Positions 1-7,618 of a stretch of 64,000 bases of DNA are shown one piece after another. Each line of letters begins with the position of its first letter. Position 1 is the stretch's first letter. Source of the stretch: CAYNWT01 sp964450955 (lineage in GTDB: Bacteria > Planctomycetota > Planctomycetia > Planctomycetales > Planctomycetaceae); the NCBI GenBank assembly GCA_964450955.1, contig CAYVFI010000004.1:124001-188000 (forward strand), in the 5' to 3' direction. The notes beneath the pieces are model-generated. The model had not been told where the DNA came from. It saw only the letters and a program-made list of their open reading frames with translations, and did not search any database. A program made the position numbers and the translations under genes.

Positions 1-1283
1 TTCCCGACTGAAATCCCCGGCTTGATTCCACCGCCAGCCATCCACATTGTGAACCCGTAAGCGTTGTGGTCTCGACCGGTCCCCTTGGCGTACTCCGCCG
101 TTGGCTGACGACCAAACTCGCCACCCCAGACAATCAGCGTGTCCTTCAACATGTCGCGCTGTTTCAGGTCAGCCAGCAAACCGGCAATCGGAAGATCTGT
201 CTCACCAGCATGCAGGTTGTGGTTGACTTCCAGGTCACCATGAGCGTCCCAGTTGGCGTCGTTGTGGTTCCCGCCTGAATAAATCTGAACAAAACGGACG
301 CCGCGCTCGACCAGTCGTCGAGCCAACAGGCACTGCCTTCCAAACGCCTGAGTCCGCCGGCCATTCAAACCGTACATGGCCTGAGTCTCTTTGGTTTCGC
401 TGGCCAGATCCACCGCCTCCGGAGCCGCCGACTGCATGCGGTAAGCCAGTTCGTAACTTGCGATTCGCGAAGCGAGATCCGAATTCCCCGGCCGCGACGC
501 CATGTGTTCTTCGTTGTATTCCTTCAACGAATCCAACAGTCGACGCTGCATCTTGCCAGACATCCCCGCAGGCGGAGCCAAATCCAAAATCGGCGCGCCT
601 TTGGAACGCATGACTGTGGCCTGGTAAGTCGCCGGCATGTACCCGCAGCTCCAGTTCTTGGGTCCGGAAATCGGGCCACCACGCGGATCCAGCATCACTA
701 CAAAACCGGGCAGGTCTTTGTTCATCGTGCCCAGTCCGTAATTCACCCACGAACCCAGACACGGGTTACCGCTTAGAATCCGGCCACTGTTCATCATCAG
801 CATTGCCGAACCGTGAATCGGTGAATCCGCCGTCATCGAATGAATGAAGCACATGTCGTCCACATGCTTCGCCAGGTTCGGAAACAGCGAACTCACATGC
901 TTGCCCGATTCTCCATGCTGCTTGAACTTCCACCGCGGTTCGACAATCCGCCCCTGATTCTTATGACCGCCACGACCGAACGTCTTCACATCAACCGTCT
1001 GGTTATCGCGACCATCCAAAGCCGGCTTGTACTCAAACGTGTCCATGTGGCTGGGGCCGCCGTACATGTACAGAAAGATTACGTTCTTGGCCTTAGGCGC
1101 GAAGTGCGGATCTTTCGGAGCCAATGGATTGGCCAACTGAGTGCCATCCGCGGCGTGCGTTTGCTGAGCAAGGAATGACGATTCCAACAGGCCGGCCATC
1201 GCGGTCCCCGTAAAGCCGGCTCCCGCCTGCCAAAGAAACTCGCGTCGTGTGCGCCCGCAGAAGTTAGTCGTAGGCTTGTTCAT
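1..1283 (-). CDS. DUF1501 family exported protein (3' part outside window)
   Basis: The frame opens at an ATG at 1283 and is still open at position 1, so the C-terminus lies outside. The N-terminus carries a twin-arginine-like segment (RTRREFLWQAG), expected for Tat export. Further on come YMYGGPSHMDTFEYKP, a GGPISGPKNWSCGY stretch, GRRTQAFGRQCLLARRLVERG, and IYSGGNHNDANWDAHGD, all typical of the planctomycete DUF1501 (sulfatase/alkaline-phosphatase-like fold) family. The gene lies 65 nt downstream of the DUF1553 gene on the same strand, the standard pairing in this phylum. The biochemical role of DUF1501 is not established; a role with polysaccharide degradation is commonly inferred from context. 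Confidence 0.9.
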   Translation of the reverse strand, partial: MNKPTTNFCGRTRREFLWQAGAGFTGTAMAGLLESSFLAQQTHAADGTQLANPLAPKDPHFAPKAKNVIFLYMYGGPSHMDTFEYKPALDGRDNQTVDVKTFGRGGHKNQGRIVEPRWKFKQHGESGKHVSSLFPNLAKHVDDMCFIHSMTADSPIHGSAMLMMNSGRILSGNPCLGSWVNYGLGTMNKDLPGFVVMLDPRGGPISGPKNWSCGYMPATYQATVMRSKGAPILDLAPPAGMSGKMQRRLLDSLKEYNEEHMASRPGNSDLASRIASYELAYRMQSAAPEAVDLASETKETQAMYGLNGRRTQAFGRQCLLARRLVERGVRFVQIYSGGNHNDANWDAHGDLEVNHNLHAGETDLPIAGLLADLKQRDMLKDTLIVWGGEFGRQPTAEYAKGTGRDHNAYGFTMWMAGGGIKPGISVG

Positions 1284-1348
1284 GATGTGTTCCGTATTCT
1301 CGCTGCTTGTAGGTGGGAACCGGCTTGGAACCGGCAATCAGCAGGTAG

Positions 1349-3847
1349 TTAATCCAGGTACATGAATTCGTTGAGGTTCAGGGAAACCAGGCACAGGTAC
1401 TTGAGAGCATCATCGGCCGATGCTTTGTCTTCGTCCTGAAGTTCCTTCATCAGTTTCAGTCCGCGAGCAACATCCGTCTTACTCGGTTCGCGCTGCTTGG
1501 TTCTCCACAACGCCAGAGTGACCTGAGCCTCAACATCATCGCCGGCTGCCTTTTTCACAGAATCAGCCAACGCCTTCGCCTGATCGTTAATGAACCGACT
1601 GTTCAACATGCCCAGGGCCTGAGTCGGCTGTGTAGTGACAAACCGAACCGGGCAGGGCTTGTCAGGATCAGCAATGTCGAAGCTGGCCAGCATCGGCAAC
1701 GGCAGGCTGCGTTTGACATGCACGTAAATGCTACGACGCTGTTGATCTTCGAACCGAGACGTCGGCCAACCTGCCCCCGGTCGTGACAGGCCATGCAACA
1801 CTTCCTGTGGAACCTTCGGGTAAATGCTGGGCCCGAACATCTTCGTGTTCAATCGACCGTTGATAGCAAGAATCGAATCGCGAACCTCTTCCGCAATCAA
1901 TCGGCGTGAGTCGAACCGCCACATGTAGTCGTTGGCTTCATCTTTGGCGATTGCATCTGCGTTTTGCCTTTCCGATGACATCTGGTACGTATCAGACAGC
2001 ATGATCATTTTGTGCATCCGCTTCATCGTCCAGCCGCCTTCGACAAACTCAGCAGCCAGCCAATCCAACAGCTTCGCGTGAGTCGCAGGCGTGCCCTGGA
2101 AACCATAGTCACTGGTACTGCGAACAATCCCGCGACCAAAGTGGTGCTGCCAGATTCGGTTCACAATGACACGCGCCGTCAAAGGATTGTCCTTACTACC
2201 GATCCACTTCGCCAAAGCCAGACGTCGGCCGGTCGTGTTCGACTTCGGCGACACAATGTCCGGTTCCGGCGGACTAAGCACCGACGGGAACCCTGGAGTG
2301 ACTTCTTCGCCTTCAGCATGAGCATTACCTCGAGTCAGCAGGAACGTCCTGGGCGAGGTTTTGCCTGTTTCCTTCACACAAAGTGCCTTCGCAAGGCCGC
2401 TGGGTGGGTTCGCTTCCAGTTCCTGCCGACGTCGCCTTAGGCTCTCGTAATGACGCATTCGACCGGCATTGATTAGCTTCTTGCCGTTCTTGTCTGAATG
2501 CTTCTTCATGATCGCCAGACGATTCATTTCGTAAACGAAATCTTCAGCCTCAACGCCGTCCAGCCCCTTCCGAACCTCTTCTTCAAGGTTCTTCATCTCA
2601 CGCTTCGCTGCCTTCAGCTGCTCGTCGTGCTTTCGTTGATCCTTATTAAGTTGTTTAGACTCCGCCGGCTGATCAACTTCCATCACTGACGCCTGCAAAA
2701 CCGATTCGTTGCCCCGGATTCCGTACCGACGGATGTTCCGAAAGAACGCCAGCATGCGGTAGTAGTCCTTCTGCGGAATCGGATCGATCTTGTGATCGTG
2801 ACACCGGGCACACCCGACAGTCAGACCAAGAAACGTATCCGTCGTTGTGACCAGGATGTCGTCCAGGTCGTTGTACATGGACTCGACCTTGTCCACCGGC
2901 TCGTCCTGCCAAATGCCCAGACGGTAGTAGCCGGTCGCAATGACCGACTCGGCCGTCGGGTTCTCAATCTCGTCTCCGGCCAGCTGTTCGGTAATGAACC
3001 TGTCATACGGCTTGTCGTCGTTAAACGACTGAATCACATAGTCGCGGTACCGCCAGACGTAAGGCTTCGCTCCATCGCGTTCGTAACTGTTGGTTTCACC
3101 GTAACGAACCAGGTCCAGCCAATGCCGACCCCACTTCTCACCATAGTGCTCCGACGCCAGCAACTGATCGATCACGCTCTCAAACGCCTTGTCGGATTCG
3201 TCAGCAATGAATGCTTTGACCTGCTCCGGTGTCGGCGGCAAACCAATGAGATCGTAATACGCCCGTCTTAGCAAAGTGACCTTGTCAGCCTGCGCGTTGG
3301 GCTTCAGTCCCTTGCCGCTTAGCTTCGCGGCAATGAAGTGATCGATCGCGTTGGTTCCCCACTTCGAACCTGAAGGAACCGCCGGCCGACTGACTGGCTG
3401 GAACGACCACCACGATTTCGTTTTCTCGTTAACCGGCGGCGGACCACCAGTTTCTTCATCATCAGATGGTTCCAGCATACTATCGGGATACGGCGCACCG
3501 GCTTTGACCCATTGGGTGATCGCATCGATTTGACTTTGAGCCAACTTGCCCTTGGGGGGCATCTCGTAGTCCTGGTAATTGATCGCATTCAGCAAAATGC
3601 TTTTGTCCAGATCACCAAGATCAACGGCAGGCCCCGACTCGCCGCCCTCAAGCAGACTCTCCTGGTCGCTGATTCGCAGACCGGCTTTCACATCTCCCGC
3701 GCCATGACACTTGAAACAGTTGGCTTTCAAAATCGGCAAAACGGTGCTCTCGAAGTGCTCGATCGCAACGTCTTCATCGTCCTGAGCGGTCGCTCCAGGA
3801 ACGAAAATACTCAGGGCGAGAACAACTATCGCGACGTGCCGCATCAT
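1349..3847 (-). CDS. PSCyt1/DUF1549/DUF1553 domain protein
   Basis: Large exported protein of the planctomycete cytochrome-like family. A longer frame reaches 3988, but the start at 3847 (or 3844) follows an AGGA motif and begins a clean signal peptide (MMRHVAIVVLALSIFVPGATA). The PSCyt1 domain follows at once, with heme-binding CFKCH and the GAGDVKAGLRISDQESLLEGGESGPAV segment in pieces typical of the family. The DUF1549 region contains a second CARCH followed by DHKIDPI. The C-terminal DUF1553 region contains ARVIVNRIWQHHFGRGIV and TQALGMLNSRFIND. It pairs with the downstream DUF1501 gene. The family is probably periplasmic and possibly electron-carrying; the substrate is unknown. Confidence 0.93.
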   Translation of the reverse strand: MMRHVAIVVLALSIFVPGATAQDDEDVAIEHFESTVLPILKANCFKCHGAGDVKAGLRISDQESLLEGGESGPAVDLGDLDKSILLNAINYQDYEMPPKGKLAQSQIDAITQWVKAGAPYPDSMLEPSDDEETGGPPPVNEKTKSWWSFQPVSRPAVPSGSKWGTNAIDHFIAAKLSGKGLKPNAQADKVTLLRRAYYDLIGLPPTPEQVKAFIADESDKAFESVIDQLLASEHYGEKWGRHWLDLVRYGETNSYERDGAKPYVWRYRDYVIQSFNDDKPYDRFITEQLAGDEIENPTAESVIATGYYRLGIWQDEPVDKVESMYNDLDDILVTTTDTFLGLTVGCARCHDHKIDPIPQKDYYRMLAFFRNIRRYGIRGNESVLQASVMEVDQPAESKQLNKDQRKHDEQLKAAKREMKNLEEEVRKGLDGVEAEDFVYEMNRLAIMKKHSDKNGKKLINAGRMRHYESLRRRRQELEANPPSGLAKALCVKETGKTSPRTFLLTRGNAHAEGEEVTPGFPSVLSPPEPDIVSPKSNTTGRRLALAKWIGSKDNPLTARVIVNRIWQHHFGRGIVRSTSDYGFQGTPATHAKLLDWLAAEFVEGGWTMKRMHKMIMLSDTYQMSSERQNADAIAKDEANDYMWRFDSRRLIAEEVRDSILAINGRLNTKMFGPSIYPKVPQEVLHGLSRPGAGWPTSRFEDQQRRSIYVHVKRSLPLPMLASFDIADPDKPCPVRFVTTQPTQALGMLNSRFINDQAKALADSVKKAAGDDVEAQVTLALWRTKQREPSKTDVARGLKLMKELQDEDKASADDALKYLCLVSLNLNEFMYLD

Positions 3848-4096
3848 GAGGCTTTCCTGCTGCGAACCGGACTTTCCAAGCATTCTTGCAACCATTTGTA
3901 GAGGCGGTGGGGAACAAACAACCGTGGATGGTGTTTGCTGTCTCGCCAAGGTGGGACGCGTAGGGTGATGCCGCGTTCGATTCATCAAACTCGAACGCTA
4001 CCATCTGGTTATAGATTACCCGAACAAGCGGCCTGGAAAAACCTCCAACTCAAACCAACGCCCCCTGTCCGTTGTATCAAAACGTTCAGAAGGACA

Positions 4097-5332
4097 ATGT
4101 CGATGAAGATTCAGCACGTTGGCATCGCGGTTCTACTCACACTCACAAGCCAATTTGTCCACGCGAACCAGGACGACGAACTTGCCGTCAAACGGTACCG
4201 CCAAATGGCTCACGCCTACATCAGCCGGGCCAAAGCGAGAACTCAACTGCCGGAAATCCTTCGTCAACAGGCTAAAACGCTCTCACTGGACGAAGCCGAA
4301 ATCAGGAAACTGGAACAACAAATCCCCGGCATCATCACGCAAGCAGTTAACGAACTCGCAACACGCTGGGCGTCCAAGCCCGATCAACTTCAGGAGGAAC
4401 TCCGACTGGCCGGAGCCGGTTCGCTGTACCTGGTGGAGTCCACCGAATCCTGGAAGAAAGCACTCGCAGCGACTCTCACGAAAAAACAAACCGAAGGCTG
4501 GAACAAAAACTTCGAAGCCCGGTACCAGGAAGAGACCGACCGCATCGAACGGAACAAACAACTCGCTGAGGCACGCGCGAAAGCAGTCCAGCTCCGCGCG
4601 ACCCAGCAGCAAGCAGCGGCACAGGCCCAGGCAGTAGCCGCCGCGAATCGTATGGTTGCCCAGGGAGGACTATTGGGGCGCGGCCAGAAAGAACCATTAC
4701 TGGCAGCCTGTCGAGCAGGTATCAAACAGGCAAAGTTACGGGCCCAAAAGGCGTTGCAGGACGAGGCCGCCTGGCTGGGTTCCACATACAAACTTACTGA
4801 GAAACAGTCACGGCGACTGGACCTCGCTATCAAGGGTTCGCAAAGGAAGTGGTTCCGTGCAGAACTGGCCCAAATAAAAAACCTCGAATCACAAGACTGG
4901 ACTGACGACAACGAAGAAAAATTCATGGAACAACTCAAGCAGTTGTTTCTCTCAAGTCAGTTCGCACAGACAGAACAACACAAAGATTCACTTTGGACAA
5001 ACGCTGTTCAATCGACACTCGACGAGACTCAGTTTGCTGACTACCAGCGAGAAGTATCCGCGCGGGCTAAGTTTCAGCGAGAGGCCGAAATTACTTCCGC
5101 AATTCTCGCCATCAACAAACCGGCCCGCCTCAGTATCGCGCAGCGCAAGCAACTCCGGTCAACACTCAACGCATACTCCGGACCAATTACACAACGGTCC
5201 GGACGCGCCCCAACCTCGTATCACAACCTCCCCAACGCAGTGCAGGAATTCGTTGACAATGTCCTGACTGCCGAACAGCTGGAAGCAGTTCAAAAGCCAA
5301 CAAATCGCATCCCTCCAGGCCGCCAACGGTAA
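4097..5332 (+). CDS. secreted helical protein, unknown function
   Basis: About 411 aa. The longest frame starts at 3935, but ATG 4097 follows AGAAGG and gives a signal peptide (MSMKIQHVGIAVLLTLTSQFVHA). The mature protein is rich in Gln, Ala, Lys and Glu and predicted helical, with a very A/Q-rich stretch around residues 155-185. No catalytic motif was recognised. The C-terminal third (DSLWTNAVQSTLDETQFADY, then ARAKFQREAEI and LSIAQRKQLRSTL) resembles the C-terminal third of the secreted protein at 15436-16416, suggesting a shared planctomycete domain. It is transcribed divergently from the DUF1553 gene across about 250 nt that should hold both promoters. Confidence 0.75.
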   Translation: MSMKIQHVGIAVLLTLTSQFVHANQDDELAVKRYRQMAHAYISRAKARTQLPEILRQQAKTLSLDEAEIRKLEQQIPGIITQAVNELATRWASKPDQLQEELRLAGAGSLYLVESTESWKKALAATLTKKQTEGWNKNFEARYQEETDRIERNKQLAEARAKAVQLRATQQQAAAQAQAVAAANRMVAQGGLLGRGQKEPLLAACRAGIKQAKLRAQKALQDEAAWLGSTYKLTEKQSRRLDLAIKGSQRKWFRAELAQIKNLESQDWTDDNEEKFMEQLKQLFLSSQFAQTEQHKDSLWTNAVQSTLDETQFADYQREVSARAKFQREAEITSAILAINKPARLSIAQRKQLRSTLNAYSGPITQRSGRAPTSYHNLPNAVQEFVDNVLTAEQLEAVQKPTNRIPPGRQR

Positions 5333-5356
5333 CCACACGGAAAGCGAAGCAGACCA

Positions 5357-5716
5357 ATGGAACCAATCCACTTAACCCAAAAACTAACACTCATTTCCGA
5401 CCAATGGTCGCCGCACATCATTGCGCAGATGAACGATACACACTTCAAACTTGCAAAAATCGAAGGCGAGTTCGTTTGGCATTCGCACGACGACACCGAC
5501 GAAGCGTTCTTCGTCGTGCAGGGCAGCTTCACGATGGAATACCGAGACAAGTCCGTGGTCCTTAACAAAGGCGACCTGGTCGTAGTCCCGAAAGGTGTCG
5601 AACACCGCCCGGTCGCCACCGAAGAATGTCACATCCTCCTCATCGAACGCGCCGGAACCGTAAACACCGGCAACGCCGGCGGCAACATGACGGCCAGCGA
5701 CAACAAGTGGATTTAA
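5357..5716 (+). CDS. cupin domain protein
   Basis: A 119-aa single-domain cupin. Motif 1 is GEFVWHSHDDTDEAFFVVQG, with the metal-ligand pattern H-x-H-(x)4-E; motif 2 is GDLVVVPKGVEHRP, with the fourth ligand His. Length and architecture match small stand-alone cupins (conserved barrel protein with a metal site); no substrate can be assigned. The gene starts 24 nt after the upstream stop on the same strand, so co-transcription with the secreted helical protein is possible. It is the last ordinary gene before the accessory cassette island. Confidence 0.88.
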   Translation: MEPIHLTQKLTLISDQWSPHIIAQMNDTHFKLAKIEGEFVWHSHDDTDEAFFVVQGSFTMEYRDKSVVLNKGDLVVVPKGVEHRPVATEECHILLIERAGTVNTGNAGGNMTASDNKWI

Positions 5717-5790
5717 ATACGTCCGCCAGTCATCAACCCCGCCAGCCATCAACCCCTTTCCCGCGTATCCGAATGCTGATGCATCAATGC

Positions 5791-5859
5791 CAACGCCCGT
5801 TGCCAAAGGACGAAGATGTACCGAAGGGCCTTTGCGTAAAAAAACCGTGTTATGCGACC
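5791..5859 (-). repeat. attC-like element, copy 1 (truncated)
   Basis: This matches one half of the elements at 6365-6502 and 7121-7260. It shares the gcccgttgccaaagga core, then cgaag..gt..ccgaag, then the cgtaaaa..cc arm (5835-5846; one run of A is longer) and the terminal gtt at 5849-5851. The other half, with the ggtttttacg arm, is missing; similarity stops near 5790. On the minus strand it lies downstream of the unit carrying gene 6003-6353. Read in that direction its outer end is GGTCGCATAAC, nearly the complement of the same unit's start (GTTGCGACC, 6363-6371). It looks like the decayed distal end of the array. Confidence 0.7.
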
Positions 5860-5916
5860 GGCCCATCTGTCAACACGGTATCTCAGATACCTGTGGGGTG
5901 ACCTTGCTTCTCTTCG

Positions 5917-5991
5917 ACGAACCGCCTGATGCGGACCCGCAAGTCAGGTGGTGCGGGAGGGGACAGCCCAAAGGCTGTTCCCTATCCCGAT
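5917..5991 (+). ncRNA. group II intron relic: domains V and VI
   Basis: Domain V folds as a 34-nt hairpin (5920-5953). A 9-bp lower stem 5921-5929/5944-5952 contains one G-U pair; a two-nt bulge (A5942, G5943) and a 4-bp upper stem 5930-5933/5938-5941 follow, closed by a GACC loop. Domain VI follows: 5955-5958 pairs with 5985-5988 and 5959-5968 pairs with 5973-5982, with A5984 unpaired in between as the expected branch point, 7 nt before the likely intron end (..ccgat). Nothing upstream resembles a reverse transcriptase or domains I-IV, so this is a 5'-truncated fossil. Its orientation is opposite to the flanking cassette genes. Confidence 0.78.
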
Positions 5992-6002
5992 TGTCCGCCC
6001 GG

Positions 6003-6353
6003 TCAAGCCAGAGCACGCATTCGATTCAATAGTTGTTTGGCGGCATCGGAAGTCTGGTCGAACACTCCACCCTCGGGACCACGGCCATCCGTGGAATAGA
6101 ACGTCCCGCAATCGAAACAAGCAGCACCAGCCCATTGAATAACGTCACCGTTGCGGAGTTCGACCACGAACACCGGATCGAAGCAAAGGTCGCCGCCACC
6201 AGCTGGAAGGTCAGTGAACGCGGCGATCAGTGAATCGGCAACGTCCGGGGCGATTTCAGTCCGATGCGTTTCCGTGAACGGGTGGTGATAGCCAAGCCGC
6301 ACGGAACCGTCGTGAGAGTTGGAATCAACAGTGACGAGAAACGCTGATTGCAT
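6003..6353 (-). CDS. cassette-borne hypothetical protein (116 aa)
   Basis: No family was recognised. The protein is soluble and acidic, with a Cys-rich patch (GAACFDCGTF) around residues 78-87 and a repeated Phe-Asp-Pro/Val pattern (LCFDPVFVVELRNGDVIQW), suggesting a beta-rich domain. The start ATG lies 18 nt inside the presumed unit boundary (GTT at 6369-6371 on the complement) without a Shine-Dalgarno motif, as is usual for cassette genes. It is followed by the group II intron relic and then the truncated attC-like copy. Same strand as the Doc/antitoxin pair, so it could be read by transcription entering from the right. Confidence 0.6.
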   Translation of the reverse strand: MQSAFLVTVDSNSHDGSVRLGYHHPFTETHRTEIAPDVADSLIAAFTDLPAGGGDLCFDPVFVVELRNGDVIQWAGAACFDCGTFYSTDGRGPEGGVFDQTSDAAKQLLNRMRALA

Positions 6354-6364
6354 CTTAGGCTAGG

Positions 6365-6502
6365 TCGCAACGGAAGGTTTTTACGACACCGCCCTGAACG
6401 AAGCGAGCGATGCCTGAACTAGAAGGAATTGTACCAAGGCCATGGCCCGTTGCCAAAGGACGAAGGTGTGCCGAAGGCCTCTGCGTAAAAACCATGTTAG
6501 CA
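6365..6502 (-). repeat. attC-like element, copy 2 (complete)
   Basis: About 130 nt between the terminal AAC (6369-6371) and GTT (6496-6498). The outer inverted arms are ggtttttacg (6376-6385) and cgtaaaaacc (6484-6493), with unequal spacers (ggaa versus at) between arm and terminal triplet, as in the asymmetric R/L boxes of integron attC sites. Roughly 85-90% identical by eye to copy 3. It sits directly downstream of the Doc gene and directly upstream of gene 6003-6353. Read in the gene direction its outer end is TGCTAAC, complementary over CTAAC to the GTTAGGC that begins the Doc unit. Confidence 0.78.
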
Positions 6503-6519
6503 GACACGGGCCATTGGAG

Positions 6520-6909
6520 TTAGTTCGCAACCGGCGAAACGTTTGCGGTAATCCATCCGACCAATTCATCACGCTCCACGTCGCCACCCGCAAGTTTCAG
6601 GAAAAGTGATTCTGCATCATCAACATCGGCATTGAGTTCGTGCCCGTTGAGGATCAGGAAAGTCTCCATTGCGGCATGCCCGATGCGTTTGTTGCCATCG
6701 ACAAATGGGTGATTCATTACAAGCGAGAAACAAAGTGCAGCAGCTTTGTCGATCAGCGAGGGATAAAGCTCGTCGCCGTCAAATGTCATTTGAGGTTGCA
6801 CCACAGCAGACTCAACGCCAGCGAGGTCGCGAACGCCGTCGGCACCACCGGTCTGTTCGATTACACGTCGATGCAGTTCCAGCACCTCCGAAAGGGTGAG
6901 GTAACGCAT
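6520..6909 (-). CDS. doc: Doc/Fic-family death-on-curing toxin
   Basis: 129 aa, full length for Doc. The Fic/Doc signature HPFVDGNKRIG occupies residues 67-77, supplying the catalytic His, the acidic/Asn anion-binding loop and Lys-Arg. Doc proteins phosphorylate EF-Tu in P1-type systems; whether this one phosphorylates or AMPylates cannot be told from sequence. The N-terminus (YLTLSEVLELHRRVIEQTGG) is the standard Doc opening. The start overlaps the antitoxin stop by one nucleotide (6909), so the pair is translationally coupled. It lies inside a cassette-like unit bounded by attC-like copies 2 and 3. Toxin-antitoxin modules are common stabilisers of integron arrays. Confidence 0.92.
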   Translation of the reverse strand: MRYLTLSEVLELHRRVIEQTGGADGVRDLAGVESAVVQPQMTFDGDELYPSLIDKAAALCFSLVMNHPFVDGNKRIGHAAMETFLILNGHELNADVDDAESLFLKLAGGDVERDELVGWITANVSPVAN

Positions 6910-7103
6910 TAACCAAGCCGCCGATACAATTCACGATTTTTGTCAAGGACCGACTTCGCTGCGCGGTCGAAGTCATCGGCAGGACGCGCCAACAGATCAT
7001 TGACCGCCGCTTTCGCGAGATCACGCGGATCAACGCCAAGTTCCTGCGCACGCTGTTGCAGGCGTTTCGATTGGTCATCGTCAAGATTGAGAGAAATAGA
7101 CAT
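6909..7103 (-). CDS. antitoxin of the Doc pair
   Basis: 64 aa, immediately upstream of and overlapping the Doc gene. The N-terminal part (SISLNLDDDQSKRLQQRAQELG) fits a ribbon-helix-helix-like DNA-binding segment, and the C-terminal tail (DDFDRAAKSVLDKNRELYRRLG) is the kind of extended helix that covers the Fic active site in Phd-like antitoxins. It probably neutralises the toxin and represses the operon. The ATG is 24 nt from the presumed cassette boundary (GTTAGGC, complement of 7121-7127). Confidence 0.8.
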   Translation of the reverse strand: MSISLNLDDDQSKRLQQRAQELGVDPRDLAKAAVNDLLARPADDFDRAAKSVLDKNRELYRRLG

Positions 7104-7120
7104 TTGAATTCTCTAGCGTC

Positions 7121-7260
7121 GCCTAACGGAAGGTTTTTACGACACCGCCCTAAACAAAGCGGACGATGTTTGAACTACAAGAGATTGTAACAAGGCCATG
7201 GCCCGTTGCCAAAGAGCCAAGGTGTGCCCGAAGGGCCTCAGCGTAAAAACCATGTTGTGT
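7121..7260 (-). repeat. attC-like element, copy 3 (complete)
   Basis: 132 nt between terminal AAC (7125-7127) and GTT (7254-7256). The inverted arms ggtttttacg (7132-7141) and cgtaaaaacc (7242-7251) are perfect complements; an inner pair acacc/ggtgt (7142-7146/7221-7225) extends the fold. Read in gene direction it ends with GTTAGGC, an exact match to the integron core consensus GTTRRRY. It lies downstream of gene 7262-7597 and upstream of the antitoxin. The gene-direction 5' end GTGACACACAAC overlaps the stop codon of that gene. Confidence 0.8.
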
Positions 7261-7261
7261 G

Positions 7262-7597
7262 TCACTTGAACTGCGCGACAGTTGTCAATCTCTCGAAAGA
7301 TTTCCCAAAATGCTCAGTGATTTCTAGGTCACCATTGGGTGAAACATTGAACGAGACGACGTTATCGAGCCCAACACCAAATGAGGCATGCTGACCGTCG
7401 GATTTGCCGTCGAAGTTCAAGGTGGCACCGCTAAACGCCACGCCAGCGTATTCGATCAGCATTGCAAAGGTCTGGCGAGTGGATAAATGACGGTCGTGGC
7501 CAGACTCACGGGCGCGGGTGAAAGAACTGGTGATGACAACACGCGAACCCCGCAATTCGTCAGCAGCAATTGCGAGTTGCTGGATGTTGTCAATCAT
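7262..7597 (-). CDS. cassette-borne hypothetical protein (~111 aa)
   Basis: Unknown family. An in-frame ATG exists at 7618, but it straddles the presumed cassette boundary (GTT at 7614-7616), so the ATG at 7597, 19 nt inside the unit, is preferred. The protein has a helical N-terminus (MIDNIQQLAIAADELRGSRV) and a beta-rich C-terminal half (GVGLDNVVSFNVSPNGDLEITEHF). The stop codon lies inside the R''-like end of attC-like copy 3, a very tight packing typical of gene cassettes. No signal peptide or membrane segment. Confidence 0.6.
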   Translation of the reverse strand: MIDNIQQLAIAADELRGSRVVITSSFTRARESGHDRHLSTRQTFAMLIEYAGVAFSGATLNFDGKSDGQHASFGVGLDNVVSFNVSPNGDLEITEHFGKSFERLTTVAQFK

Positions 7598-7604
7598 TTG
7601 GCCT

Positions 7605-7616
7605 GTGACACACAAC
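7605..7616 (-). other. presumed recombination boundary of first cassette
   Basis: The 12-nt string gtgacacacaac on the + strand is the exact complement of the 12 nt at 7254-7265, the other end of the same unit. Read in gene direction the unit begins GTTGTGTGTCAC and ends GTGACACACAAC, so excision as a circle would create a complete paired attC outer box. Upstream (7617-7640) there is only a fragment resembling an attC end (AATAACCATG in gene direction), so this could be an attI-like or damaged attC junction. Confidence 0.5.
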
Positions 7617-7618
7617 AT

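Noticed and set aside
235..762. 175-aa minus-strand open frame
   Set aside because: It is a shifted frame inside the DUF1501 gene, which is supported by family motifs on the same strand.
5787..6032. 81-aa plus-strand frame containing DEPPDADPQVRWCGR
   Set aside because: This peptide is the usual spurious translation of group II intron domain V; RNA structure explains the sequence better.
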